64,000 nucleotides of DNA. Source: Microbacterium oleivorans NBRC 103075. Lineage in GTDB: Bacteria; Actinomycetota; Actinomycetes; Actinomycetales; Microbacteriaceae. The position numbers and the translations under genes are program-made. The DNA lies in the NCBI RefSeq assembly GCF_001552475.1, contig NZ_BCRG01000002.1, positions 124,001 through 188,000 on the forward strand, in the 5' to 3' direction. Below are positions 45,387-53,606 of the stretch, one piece after another; within the stretch, counting starts at the first letter, position 1; each line of letters starts with the position of its first letter. Under the pieces are notes generated by a model. It made no database searches and was not told the DNA's origin. It saw only the letters and a program-made list of their open reading frames with translations.

Positions 45387-45401
45387 TATCGTTTTTCGAT
45401 A
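45387..45401. promoter_or_regulatory. Candidate operator of DUF2975/HTH operon
   Basis: TATCG, TTTTT, CGATA: a perfect 5-bp dyad 22 bases before the DUF2975 start, AT-rich against its surroundings. A natural site for autoregulation by the HTH protein encoded at 45887 (inference). Confidence 0.35.
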
Positions 45402-45422
45402 GATACGCATCGAAAGGCAGCC

Positions 45423-45887
45423 ATGAAACGAGCCACGATCATCACCTTGCAGGCTGTTCTGGCCCTGTCTCTGCTGGGCTCGCTGGCCGTGCAAGTGCTC
45501 ATTCTTCCTGCGATCTGGCGGGATCTGACGGACACCGCGTTCGGGTGGCGGGTCGCGGCCGTCACGATTCTGGCGCTGTGGCTCGTCTGTCTTCAGGTCG
45601 TGGCCATCTGCATCTGGCGTCTCGTGGCGATGGCGGCCGACGATGCGGTGTTCTCGCGGGGCGCCTTCCGATTCGTGGACACCGTCATTGCGGCGATCGT
45701 CGCCGCGGCGGTGCTGACCGCGGCAATCGCCACTTTGCTCGTACCCGGATCGATCGCGCCGGGAGTGGTGGGAATCGTCTACTGCGCTGCCTTGGCGACG
45801 GGGGGAGTCGCGCTGGTCGTCGTGGTGATGAGATCCCTCCTGGTGAAGGCCGTCGAGATGCGTTCCGAACTCGATGAGGTCGTCTGA
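45423..45887 (+). CDS. DUF2975 family membrane protein
   Basis: A 154-residue integral membrane protein with four hydrophobic segments (about residues 8-30, 44-65, 80-100 and 110-132). The short loop RLVAMAADDAVFSRGAFRFVDTVI is characteristic of DUF2975. AAAGG precedes the ATG. Always found with a small HTH regulator, here overlapping by 1 base. Function unknown; possibly membrane stress or toxin-antitoxin-like control, but nothing in the sequence proves that. Confidence 0.85.
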   Translation: MKRATIITLQAVLALSLLGSLAVQVLILPAIWRDLTDTAFGWRVAAVTILALWLVCLQVVAICIWRLVAMAADDAVFSRGAFRFVDTVIAAIVAAAVLTAAIATLLVPGSIAPGVVGIVYCAALATGGVALVVVVMRSLLVKAVEMRSELDEVV

Positions 45888-46114
45888 TGCCGATCGTCGT
45901 GGATATCGACGTCATGCTCGCACGTCGGAAGATGGCCGTGGGCGACCTTGCCGCCCGCATCGGGATCACCCCGGCGAATCTCGCCGTGCTGAAGAACGGC
46001 CGGGCGAAGGCCGTCCGTTTCACGACGTTGGACGCGTTATGTCAGGTTCTCGACTGCCAACCGGGTGACGTGTTGCGGTGGGAGCCAGACCCGGACACGG
46101 ACACCCATGCCTGA
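45887..46114 (+). CDS. Small Cro/CI-type HTH regulator (YozG-like)
   Basis: A 75-residue single-domain HTH protein (MPIVVDIDVMLARRKMAVGDLAARIGITPANLAVLKNG, then RFTTLDALCQVLDCQPGDVLRWEPD). The WE.D end matches the YozG type. Start overlaps the DUF2975 stop (TGATG). Likely regulates its own operon. Confidence 0.88.
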   Translation: MPIVVDIDVMLARRKMAVGDLAARIGITPANLAVLKNGRAKAVRFTTLDALCQVLDCQPGDVLRWEPDPDTDTHA

Positions 46115-46317
46115 TCGCGTGGGGCGTGTCGGTCTCGCAGGAATCGCGTGCCTCGGCGTCATGTGATGGCGTGCAGCCGCGGAAGAGATCGACGTGGCGA
46201 CTGCCCGTGTCGAATGCTCGCAGGGACAGAGCGTCATCGGGTTGCGCGTCGCAGCCGCTGCAGCGTGGCAACGCCAGTACCTCCCGTTGGCAACTGAGCC
46301 ATTCTCGTGGATCACCG

Positions 46318-46331
46318 ATAATGCACATTAT
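46318..46331. repeat. AT-rich inverted repeat
   Basis: ATAATG, CA, CATTAT: a perfect 6-bp dyad in otherwise GC-rich DNA, resembling a regulator site. No adjacent start codon is explained by it. Confidence 0.4.
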
Positions 46332-46378
46332 GTCAACTCAGTTTCGCCGCGACCTCGGGGCACTTCCCCGCCACCAGG

Positions 46379-46396
46379 GACGGATGATCATCCGTC
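46379..46396. repeat. 18-bp perfect palindrome after ROK gene
   Basis: GACGGATGATCATCCGTC reads the same on both strands. It lies 43 bases after the stop of the first ROK gene. With no loop it is a better protein-binding site than a terminator. Confidence 0.45.
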
Positions 46397-46438
46397 GGCG
46401 CGAAACCCGCTGTCGGCTCGCTGTGAACTGTGCGCCGC

Positions 46439-47668
46439 TCAGAGGGCGAGTGGGAGGCGAGTCGTAGAAAGGCCGACGTCGCCGAGGAACCGCTCGAACG
46501 CGAGCGTCGCCATACCGATCGCGACCGAACTTCCCCGCACCGTCGACACTCCCAGGTCGATCGGAGTCGTCGCACCGACCGGCGCCCGGCGCTGCAGCTC
46601 TTGCTTCGTCGGCTCGACCAGGTCATCGCCGAGCGCCCACGCGGTCCACCCCGTCAGCATCAGGACTTCAGGATCGATGATCGCAGCGAGGTCGCCGAGC
46701 GCGACCCCCAGGTAGTGCGCGGTGCGCGACAGGACTTCCTCGATGACCGGGTCGCCCCCGGACTTCCGGTGCGCACTGGCGAGCCCTTCGATGAAGTCCC
46801 GCTGCGCAGCGTCGGCGAGTTCATGCTCCGGTGCGATCTCCCGAAGCGTGAGTTGGATGCCGGGAGCCCCGACGTACGCCTCGACGCATCCCCGTCGTCC
46901 GCAGCGGCACGCGCGGCCGTCGAGGACGAGCACGGCGTGCCCCCACTCCCCCGCACTGTGCGTCGCGCCGCGGAGGATTTTGCCCTCCAGGACGATTCCG
47001 GCACCGACGCCGGTCCCGAGGTTCGCGATGACCATGGAAGACGCGGTGCGGCCACGACCGAACCAGAGCTCAGCCGTCGCGATCGCTTTGAGGGGGTTCT
47101 CGACGACCAGCGGCAGGCCGATGCGCTGACGCAGTTGACGAAGGACCTCGACGTTGCGCGCCGCCCAGCGGGGGGCGACGGCATCCGCTGACTCTTCTGC
47201 GCTGACGAGACCCGGGAGGGCGATGCCGGCGCCGAGGACCCGCTCGCGGTCGATCGCCGTCTCGCGGAGCGCCGTGTCGACGGCGCGGACGATGCTCTCG
47301 GTCACACTGCTCGCCGAGGGAAGCGACTCGTCCATGGGGACCTCGACCGAACCGACCTCCTCGAGGCTCGCGTCGAACACGATCGCCCGGACGTAGGTCT
47401 CAGCGACGTCGATGCCGAGGATCCGCCCGCGCTCACCGTTCACGCGGAGCATCGTGGTCGGCCGCCCGGCGCCAAGGGCGGAGCTCCCGGCATCCACCAC
47501 CAAGCCCTCTCCGCGGAGTTCCTGAACGATCGTCGCCACGGTCGCGACGCTCAAACCGGTGGTCTGCGCCAACTCGTTGCGGGTCGACGTTCCCGCCGAC
47601 AGCAGACCGTGGAGAACGTCCAGTCGCGACTCGCTCCGAATGTCGCGCGACGACCTCTTCCCGACCAC
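46439..47668 (-). CDS. ROK-family transcriptional repressor 1
   Basis: Of 409 residues. An N-terminal winged helix (RNELAQTTGLSVATVATIVQELRGEGLV, about residues 31-60) is followed by a ROK fold. The zinc motif is GEWGH...CRCGRRGCVEAY. The kinase signature is degraded (GIDVAETYVRAIVFD instead of D-x-G-G-T, and ENPLKA in place of the catalytic END), so this is a sugar-binding regulator, not a kinase. GAGAGGA lies 4 bases before GTG 47668. Divergent from the sugar ABC operon and probably its repressor; paralogue of the ROK gene at 50981. Confidence 0.92.
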   Translation of the reverse strand: MVGKRSSRDIRSESRLDVLHGLLSAGTSTRNELAQTTGLSVATVATIVQELRGEGLVVDAGSSALGAGRPTTMLRVNGERGRILGIDVAETYVRAIVFDASLEEVGSVEVPMDESLPSASSVTESIVRAVDTALRETAIDRERVLGAGIALPGLVSAEESADAVAPRWAARNVEVLRQLRQRIGLPLVVENPLKAIATAELWFGRGRTASSMVIANLGTGVGAGIVLEGKILRGATHSAGEWGHAVLVLDGRACRCGRRGCVEAYVGAPGIQLTLREIAPEHELADAAQRDFIEGLASAHRKSGGDPVIEEVLSRTAHYLGVALGDLAAIIDPEVLMLTGWTAWALGDDLVEPTKQELQRRAPVGATTPIDLGVSTVRGSSVAIGMATLAFERFLGDVGLSTTRLPLAL

Positions 47669-47768
47669 AGCGTCCTCTCTTCTGCGTCCGCGTCATCACG
47701 CGCGATCGCATGCCTGAATCCTGCCAGACAGAACACGGTTTGATATCGGGGGTAGACCACTCCTTCTT

Positions 47769-47784
47769 TTAACCATTAGATTAA
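47769..47784. promoter_or_regulatory. Candidate ROK operator overlapping the ABC-operon -10
   Basis: TTAACCATTAGATTAA: an imperfect palindrome (TTAA ends, 5 of 8 positions symmetric), similar to NagC/XylR-type TTAA...TTAA operators. It contains TAGATT (47777-47782), a good -10 hexamer for the binding-protein operon, so a bound repressor would block initiation. Confidence 0.5.
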
Positions 47785-47788
47785 GGGC

Positions 47789-47812
47789 GATCGGTGCGAC
47801 GGCGGACCGATC
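47789..47812 (+). repeat. Dyad at the start of the ABC-operon leader
   Basis: GATCGGT, 10 bases, ACCGATC, immediately after the predicted transcription start. It could be a leader hairpin or a second operator. Confidence 0.35.
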
Positions 47813-47856
47813 AGACACCCGTATCGCCGTCACCATCCCGCAGAGAGGCGAGAAGG

Positions 47857-49101
47857 ATGACATCCCACAAGCGACGCAAGCTCGCAGTAACAGCAGCACT
47901 CCTCAGCGCATCAGCGCTGTTGATCTCCGGATGCTCGAGCGGCGCGGGTGGGGGCGCAGACGGCCCGATCACGCAGTTCTACCACCAGTACGGCGAAGAC
48001 GGCGTTCAGGACGCAGTCAACCGCTGGGCCGACGACTACAAGGACTCCAAGATCGACCTCCAGTGGGTCGAGGGCGACTACGCCCAGCGCGTCAACGCAC
48101 TGCTGGCCTCGGGCCGCGGCGTCGACCTGTTCGAGTACAACGCGATCAACGTCGAGGCAGCCCGACAGGGTCAGTACGCAGATCTGACGGACATCGTCGA
48201 GCCCGTCAAGGACGACATCCTCCCGATCGCCCTCAAGCCCGTCACGATCGACGGCAAGTACTACGGCATTCCGATGATCACCGATGCACAGCTCTTCGTC
48301 TACCGGCCCTCCATGTTCAAGGAGGCCGGCATCGAGGTCCCCAAGACGTGGGACGAGCTCGTCGAGGCGGCCAAGAAGCTCACGAACGCCGACCACAAGG
48401 GTCTGTTCCTCGGCAACGACGGTGGTGCGGGCATCCTCGCCGCCAACCTGCCGCCGGCGGCTCCCGGCGGCATCATCAACGACGAGAACACCAAGGTCTC
48501 GCTCGACTCTCCGCAGCTCGCCGACGCACTGACCTCGGCGCACGACCTCTACGACTCGGGCTCGCTCCTCATGGGTGCACCGACGGACTGGTGGGACCCG
48601 ACGTCTTTCATCGCCGGCGATGTCGCGATCAGCTGGCAGGGTCTGTGGGCGATCCCCGCCCTCAAGAAGGCGCTCGGCGACGACGTCGGCGCGTTCGCGG
48701 TTCCGGCGCTCGAGGGCGGACAGCCCATCGTGGGGGTCTCGCAGTGGAACGAGATGGTGGCCGGCAAGTCCGGCAAGATCGAGAAGGCGAAGGAGATCGC
48801 CAAGAAGCAGTGGATCGACGACACAGACTGGCAGATCGAGTTCAGCACCAAGTACGGATTCCACATCCCGCCGCTGAAGTCCGCGCGCGAGCAGGCCAAG
48901 AGCCTCGGTGACGGCATCGCGAAGGACATCGTCGACCTCACCACTGAATACGGCTGGACCGGCGGTCCGTACTACACGCCCGCGATGAGCACGGCGCTCA
49001 CCGACGCGGTCAACCGCATCGTCGTCGAAGGCGCGGACGCCAAGTCCGAGCTCGCGGCAGCGCAGACAACGATGCAGGGCATGCTGGACGCACTCCAGTG
49101 A
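47857..49101 (+). CDS. Sugar ABC transporter substrate-binding lipoprotein
   Basis: A 414-residue family 1 (CUT1) binding protein. The lipoprotein signal is KRRKLAVTAALLSASALLISGC with C26. GDYAQRVNALLASGRGVDLFEYNAINVEAARQGQYADLTD and KYYGIPMITDAQLFVYRPSMFKEAGIEVPKTWDELVEAAKKL are typical of the sugar-binding fold. First gene of the importer operon, with a leader of about 68 bases. The ligand is presumably an oligosaccharide handled by the flanking glycosidases. Confidence 0.93.
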   Translation: MTSHKRRKLAVTAALLSASALLISGCSSGAGGGADGPITQFYHQYGEDGVQDAVNRWADDYKDSKIDLQWVEGDYAQRVNALLASGRGVDLFEYNAINVEAARQGQYADLTDIVEPVKDDILPIALKPVTIDGKYYGIPMITDAQLFVYRPSMFKEAGIEVPKTWDELVEAAKKLTNADHKGLFLGNDGGAGILAANLPPAAPGGIINDENTKVSLDSPQLADALTSAHDLYDSGSLLMGAPTDWWDPTSFIAGDVAISWQGLWAIPALKKALGDDVGAFAVPALEGGQPIVGVSQWNEMVAGKSGKIEKAKEIAKKQWIDDTDWQIEFSTKYGFHIPPLKSAREQAKSLGDGIAKDIVDLTTEYGWTGGPYYTPAMSTALTDAVNRIVVEGADAKSELAAAQTTMQGMLDALQ

Positions 49102-50105
49102 CTCAGCTCAACACTCCGGTGGCCCGGGTCTCAGACCCGGGCCACCGGCCCACTCCCCCGCCGTCCGTGCCGCGACGTCGGCGTCCGATCCGGGGCACCC
49201 GGCGTGCCTTCTGGCTCTTCGTCAGCCCGTTCTTCATCGGCCTGCTGATCTTCAGCATCATCGCGCTGTTCTGGGGCTTCTACCTCAGCTTCACCCGCGC
49301 CGTCGCGACCATCACACCGACCGACTTCGTCGGGTTCGACAACTACGTCTCGTTGCTGACCGACCCGAGCTTCCTGTCGTCGCTCCTGTCGTTCACCGTG
49401 TTCGCGGTGCTCGTCGTGCCGACCACCCTCGTGGTTTCGCTGGCCTTGGCGATGCTCGTCGCGAACCTCCCCGTAGCGCGTGCCTTCTTCCGCTCCGTCT
49501 TCTTCCTCCCGACGGCGTTCTCGTACGTCATCGCGTCCCTCATCTGGAAGCTCGGCATCTTCAGCGGGTCGACCTCGTCCGTCGCCAACTCCGTGCTCTC
49601 GTCCCTCGGACTGCCCACGGTGGACGCCTGGCTGACGCAGTCGCCGTACTACTGGGTCGTCATCGTGAGCGTCCGCCTGTGGCTTCAGGTCGGGTTCTAC
49701 ATGCTGCTCTTCATCGCGGGCCTCCAGCGGATCCCCGAAACCCTCTACGAAGCGGCCGCGATCGACGGCCTGTCGCGCGGGCCCCGCCGATTCTTCGCGA
49801 TCACCTGGCCCCAGCTCCGCCCCACGACGGCGGCCGTGATGCTCCTGCTTCTGGTAGCGGCCTTCCAGGCGTTCGACGAGTTCTACAACCTCGTCCGAAC
49901 GATCCCTTCGGTACGCCCTCCGCTCCTCTACATCTACAACCTCTCGTTCCAGCAGCTGGACTACGGCAAGGGCTCCGCGGGTGCGTTCGTCGTCACGGCG
50001 ATCGTCGTGCTCGTCGCCCTCCTGCAGTCGCGCTTCTTCGGATTCGGTGCTGCTGACGAGACGAAGGCTCCGCGTCGCGGCGCCCGGAAGGGACGTGCCT
50101 CATGA
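49098..50105 (+). CDS. Sugar ABC transporter permease 1 (MalF-like)
   Basis: A 335-residue CUT1 permease with six transmembrane segments. A Pro/Arg-rich cytoplasmic start is followed by FWLFVSPFFIGLLIFSIIALFWGFYLSF; the EAA loop is YEAAAIDGLSRGPRRFFAITWPQLRPT. Overlaps the binding-protein gene by 4 bases. Confidence 0.94.
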   Translation: MTQLNTPVARVSDPGHRPTPPPSVPRRRRPIRGTRRAFWLFVSPFFIGLLIFSIIALFWGFYLSFTRAVATITPTDFVGFDNYVSLLTDPSFLSSLLSFTVFAVLVVPTTLVVSLALAMLVANLPVARAFFRSVFFLPTAFSYVIASLIWKLGIFSGSTSSVANSVLSSLGLPTVDAWLTQSPYYWVVIVSVRLWLQVGFYMLLFIAGLQRIPETLYEAAAIDGLSRGPRRFFAITWPQLRPTTAAVMLLLLVAAFQAFDEFYNLVRTIPSVRPPLLYIYNLSFQQLDYGKGSAGAFVVTAIVVLVALLQSRFFGFGAADETKAPRRGARKGRAS

Positions 50106-50950
50106 GTGTCGTCGGAAACCCCGTGCGCAAACGCGTCGAGTTGACGCTGCGTTACGCCGTCCTCGTCGTCCTCGCGCTCCTCTTCCTCCTGCCGCTGTAC
50201 GTCATGATCAAGACGGCGGTCTCGCAGCCGGAGGACGTCACCTCGAAGACCTTCGTGTGGTGGCCGTCCAACCCCAACTGGGGCAAGTTCGCGGAGATCT
50301 TCGCCGACGAGCGCTTCGGACAGTCCCTCGTCACCTCGGCGATCATGGCCGTCTCGATGACCGTGGGCCAGATCATCATCGGCGCCCTCGCCGGATACGG
50401 GCTCGCCCGCATCCCGAACCGTGCGTCGAAGCCCCTGCTCGGGCTCACCGTGACGATGCTGCTCATCCCGAGCGCGACGACGTTCCTCCCGAACTACCTC
50501 ATCGTTTCGTGGCTGGGATGGACGGAGAGCCTGCAGGGCATCGTCATCCCGACGCTGTTCACCGCGTTCAACGTGTTCCTCTTCCGGCAGTTCTTCATCT
50601 CGTTCCCCAAGGAGCTGGAAGAAGCAGGCAAGCTCGACGGACTCGGGTACATCGGCACCTTCGTGCGGGTCGTCCTCCCCAACTCGCTCGCCTTCGCGGC
50701 CGCCCTGACGGTGCTCGGCTTCCTCGGGGCGTGGAACGCCTTCCTCTGGCCCCTGGTCGTGGCGGGCACGGGGTTCGGCGCTCTGACGGTCCAGGTCTAC
50801 CTGTCGTCGTTCATCACGGCGCAGACCTTCGACTACACCGGCCTGTTCGCCGCCGGGTTCCTCGCCTCCATCCCGGTCCTGCTCGTCTTCATCCTGCTGC
50901 AGCGCTGGCTGCTGCGCGGTGTCGCGGAGACAGGTCTCGGGGGTTCCTGA
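50102..50950 (+). CDS. Sugar ABC transporter permease 2 (MalG-like)
   Basis: A 282-residue CUT1 permease. The EAA loop is EEAGKLDGLGYIGTFVRVVLPNSLAF. ALLFLLPLYVMIKTAVSQPEDV starts the first segment. Overlaps permease 1 by 4 bases. No ATPase gene is present in the island; a shared MsiK-type ATPase is expected elsewhere (inference from CUT1 systems in actinobacteria). Confidence 0.94.
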   Translation: MSVVGNPVRKRVELTLRYAVLVVLALLFLLPLYVMIKTAVSQPEDVTSKTFVWWPSNPNWGKFAEIFADERFGQSLVTSAIMAVSMTVGQIIIGALAGYGLARIPNRASKPLLGLTVTMLLIPSATTFLPNYLIVSWLGWTESLQGIVIPTLFTAFNVFLFRQFFISFPKELEEAGKLDGLGYIGTFVRVVLPNSLAFAAALTVLGFLGAWNAFLWPLVVAGTGFGALTVQVYLSSFITAQTFDYTGLFAAGFLASIPVLLVFILLQRWLLRGVAETGLGGS

Positions 50951-50980
50951 GCGTCGCTCGGGTCGATACCGACGACTCCC

Positions 50981-52264
50981 ATGATCCGCACCCGATCGTC
51001 GAGTGAGATCCGCGACGCCTCGCGCCGCGAGGTCGTCCGCGCCCTCGTGGTGGGCGGCACCGCCACGCGCACCGAGTTGGCGCGGACGACCGGACTGAGT
51101 GCGGCGACGGTGTCGAACCTCGTGACCGAATTGCGGGAAGCCGGCCTGATCGCGGATGCCGGAATCGACAACGCCGGCTCCGGCCGGCCGACGACGATGC
51201 TGCGGATCGACGGACGGGGCGGTTCCTTCCTCGGGATCGACGTCGCCGAGACCTACATCCGCGCCGTCGTCTTCGACGCCGCCATCACCGAGATCGGGGC
51301 TGCCGACGTCGATGTCGACGAGGAATGGCAGTCGATAGACCGCATCGCTGAGGCGCTCCTCAGCGCCGTTGCACAAGCGATCGACAGGGGAGGCCGTCCT
51401 GCGGGCGAGCTCCTCGGCGCGGGACTGGGCCTGCCCGGACTGGTCTCGAACGATCTGCGGGGTGGCGCCTCGACGCCGGGATGGGCGGCGCACATCCGCG
51501 AGCTCGAAGAGCGGGTGCGTCCGCACCTTCCCGCTCCGCTGGTAACGGCCAACCCGCTGCAGGCGGTGGGCCACTCCGAGATCTGGTTCGGTGCGGCACG
51601 CGGACGTTCCACAGCGGTCGTCGTCAACCTCGGCACGGGCGTCGGTGCGGGCATCATCGTCGAGGGACGCGTGCTCCGGGGCGCGACGCGGAGCGCCGGC
51701 GAGTGGGGACACACCGTCCTCGAGCTCGACGGACGAATCTGCCGGTGCGGCCGTCAGGGCTGTGTAGAGGCGTACGTCGGGGTTCCCGGCATCCGTCACA
51801 CCCTCGGCGAAGTCGATCCCGGGCACCCTCTGCTGCAGCTGCACCAGCGAGAGTTCGTGCAAGGACTCCGCGACGCCGTCGCCGACCCTGCGGTCGCGGA
51901 GACGCTGGCCCTGACCGCGCGGTATCTCGGCATCGCCCTGTCGGACATCGTGGCCGTACTGAACCCCGAAGTCCTCACGCTGACGGGCTGGACCGCGTGG
52001 GCGCTCGGGGACGACCTTCTGCCGGCGGTGCGAGCCGCCCTCGCGGAGCGCGCCCCAGAACTGACGGCCGCGCGCCTGGACCTCGGCGTCTCACCGGTCC
52101 GGATCAACAGCGTCGCGACGGGAATGGCGGTCCTCTCCTTCGAGTACTACCTCGACTCCCGTGCACTGGCGCGACGGACCAGGCCCCGAACAGACCCCAT
52201 TCCCGCCCTGCCGGTCATCGCACCGGCGGCATCCCCCACCGCCCCTCAAGCCGTCGCGGGCTGA
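50981..52264 (+). CDS. ROK-family transcriptional repressor 2
   Basis: Of 427 residues. The winged helix TRTELARTTGLSAATVSNLVTELREAGLI is followed by a ROK domain with GEWGHTVLELDGRICRCGRQGCVEAYVG. Kinase residues are degraded as in ROK 1 (GIDVAETYIRAVVFD, ANPLQA). The two proteins share long near-identical stretches, so they are paralogues flanking the transporter. Lies 30 bases after permease 2, in operon with it and with the GH27 gene 19 bases downstream. Confidence 0.9.
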   Translation: MIRTRSSSEIRDASRREVVRALVVGGTATRTELARTTGLSAATVSNLVTELREAGLIADAGIDNAGSGRPTTMLRIDGRGGSFLGIDVAETYIRAVVFDAAITEIGAADVDVDEEWQSIDRIAEALLSAVAQAIDRGGRPAGELLGAGLGLPGLVSNDLRGGASTPGWAAHIRELEERVRPHLPAPLVTANPLQAVGHSEIWFGAARGRSTAVVVNLGTGVGAGIIVEGRVLRGATRSAGEWGHTVLELDGRICRCGRQGCVEAYVGVPGIRHTLGEVDPGHPLLQLHQREFVQGLRDAVADPAVAETLALTARYLGIALSDIVAVLNPEVLTLTGWTAWALGDDLLPAVRAALAERAPELTAARLDLGVSPVRINSVATGMAVLSFEYYLDSRALARRTRPRTDPIPALPVIAPAASPTAPQAVAG

Positions 52265-52283
52265 GGCAGACGACAGGAGCTCC

Positions 52284-53594
52284 ATGGTTCTCGCACGCCC
52301 GCACACCCCGCCGATGGGTTGGAACAGCTGGGACTGCTTCGGCACCACAGTGACCGAGGCGGAGGTACTCGCCAACGCCCGCTTCATGGCGGAGCATCTG
52401 CGCGATGCCGGCTGGGACACGATCGTCGTCGATGCGGACTGGGCCGATCCCGACGCCCGCGCGCACGGCTACAACGACGACGCGCGCCTGCACCTCGACG
52501 AGCACGGCCGCCTCCTCCCCGACCCGGTGCGGTTCCCGTCGGCGGCGGACGGAGCGGGCTTCGGCCCCCTGGCCGATCAGATCCATGCACTCGGTCTGAA
52601 GTTCGGGGTGCATGTCATGCGCGGCATCCCCCGCCGCGCCCTCGCTGAGGGGATGCTGCTGCACGGCACGTCCACGCCGCTCGCCGACCTGGCCGATCCC
52701 GCGAACGACTGCGAGTGGAACCCGCACTTCGTCGGGATCGATCACACGCATCCGGATGCCGGGGCGTACTACCGGTCGACGGTCGAGCTCTACGACTCGT
52801 GGGGCGTCGACCTCATCAAGGCCGACGACATGCTCTGGCCGTATCAGGAGCGCGACATCACGGCCTACAGCGACGCGGTCGCCGCGGCGGAACGCGAGAT
52901 CGTCCTGAGCCTCTCCCCCGGGCGTGACCTCTCGGCCGCGCACCTCGATCACCTCGCGGACCACTCCAGCATGTGGCGCATCTGCGACGACGTGTGGGAC
53001 CGGTGGGAGGACGTCGCTGACAACCTCAGTCGTATGGCGCGGTGGGCGCCGCACGCGCGCGCGGGAGCGTGGCCGGACGCCGACATGCTGCCCCTCGGCC
53101 GCGTCGGGATCCGCGGCGAACGGGGCGAGCCGCGGCATGACCTGCTCACGCCCGACGAGCGACGGAGCCTTCTCACGCTGTGGACGATCGCGCGGTCACC
53201 GCTCATGTTCGGTGGCGACCTGCCCTCGACGAATCCTGACACGATCGCGCTCCTGCAGAACCCGGCACTCGCCGACCTGCTGACGCGCGCCGAAGGGAGC
53301 GGGGAGATCCGCCACGAGCACGGCCTGGCACTCTGGCGTGCCACCGGCGGCGGCACCACCTGGCTTGCGGCGGTGAACACGACCGAGGCGCCGCTCACCA
53401 CGACACTCGACACCCGCGACCTCGGCATCGGAGCCGCGCCGGCTCAGGTCGTCGATGTCTGGACCGGTCGACCGGTGACGGTGCGCCCGGGCCGCGCGGG
53501 GTCTGCGACCGTCCGCGGTGTCGCGCCCGACTCGAGCGTCGTCGAGGTGACCCTCGCGTCGCACGCGTCTGCCTTCTGGCGGTGCGACGGCTGA
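52284..53594 (+). CDS. GH27-family glycoside hydrolase (alpha-galactosidase or beta-L-arabinopyranosidase)
   Basis: A 436-residue cytoplasmic enzyme (no signal peptide). TPPMGWNSWDCFGTTVTEAEVLANARFM is the GH27 opening. The probable nucleophile is D181 in DLIKADDM and the acid/base D235 or D236 in WRICDDVWD. A C-terminal beta-sandwich completes it. GH27 contains alpha-galactosidases and, in actinomycetes, beta-L-arabinopyranosidases; the sequence alone does not decide. AGGAG is 6 bases before the ATG. Last gene of the importer operon. Confidence 0.88.
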   Translation: MVLARPHTPPMGWNSWDCFGTTVTEAEVLANARFMAEHLRDAGWDTIVVDADWADPDARAHGYNDDARLHLDEHGRLLPDPVRFPSAADGAGFGPLADQIHALGLKFGVHVMRGIPRRALAEGMLLHGTSTPLADLADPANDCEWNPHFVGIDHTHPDAGAYYRSTVELYDSWGVDLIKADDMLWPYQERDITAYSDAVAAAEREIVLSLSPGRDLSAAHLDHLADHSSMWRICDDVWDRWEDVADNLSRMARWAPHARAGAWPDADMLPLGRVGIRGERGEPRHDLLTPDERRSLLTLWTIARSPLMFGGDLPSTNPDTIALLQNPALADLLTRAEGSGEIRHEHGLALWRATGGGTTWLAAVNTTEAPLTTTLDTRDLGIGAAPAQVVDVWTGRPVTVRPGRAGSATVRGVAPDSSVVEVTLASHASAFWRCDG

Positions 53595-53606
53595 CCGCGA
53601 TATCCC

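Larger units (their letters stand above)
46115..46438. other. Gene-free stretch with two palindromes
   Basis: Between the HTH gene and the 3' end of the first ROK gene. Open frames on both strands here (for example 46020-46328 minus and 46078-46467 plus) have no recognisable domain, ribosome site or usual codon bias, and I treat them as spurious. The stretch contains an AT-rich dyad (46318-46331) and an 18-bp perfect palindrome (46379-46396). No gene identified. Confidence 0.6.

Noticed and set aside
46020..46467. Open frames on both strands in the gene-free stretch after the HTH gene
   Set aside because: No domain, no ribosome site or -10 at the proper distance, and Cys/Arg/Ser-rich translations typical of antisense frames.
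46439..52264. ROK proteins as sugar kinases
   Set aside because: Both have an N-terminal HTH and have lost the D-x-G-G-T and END catalytic motifs.
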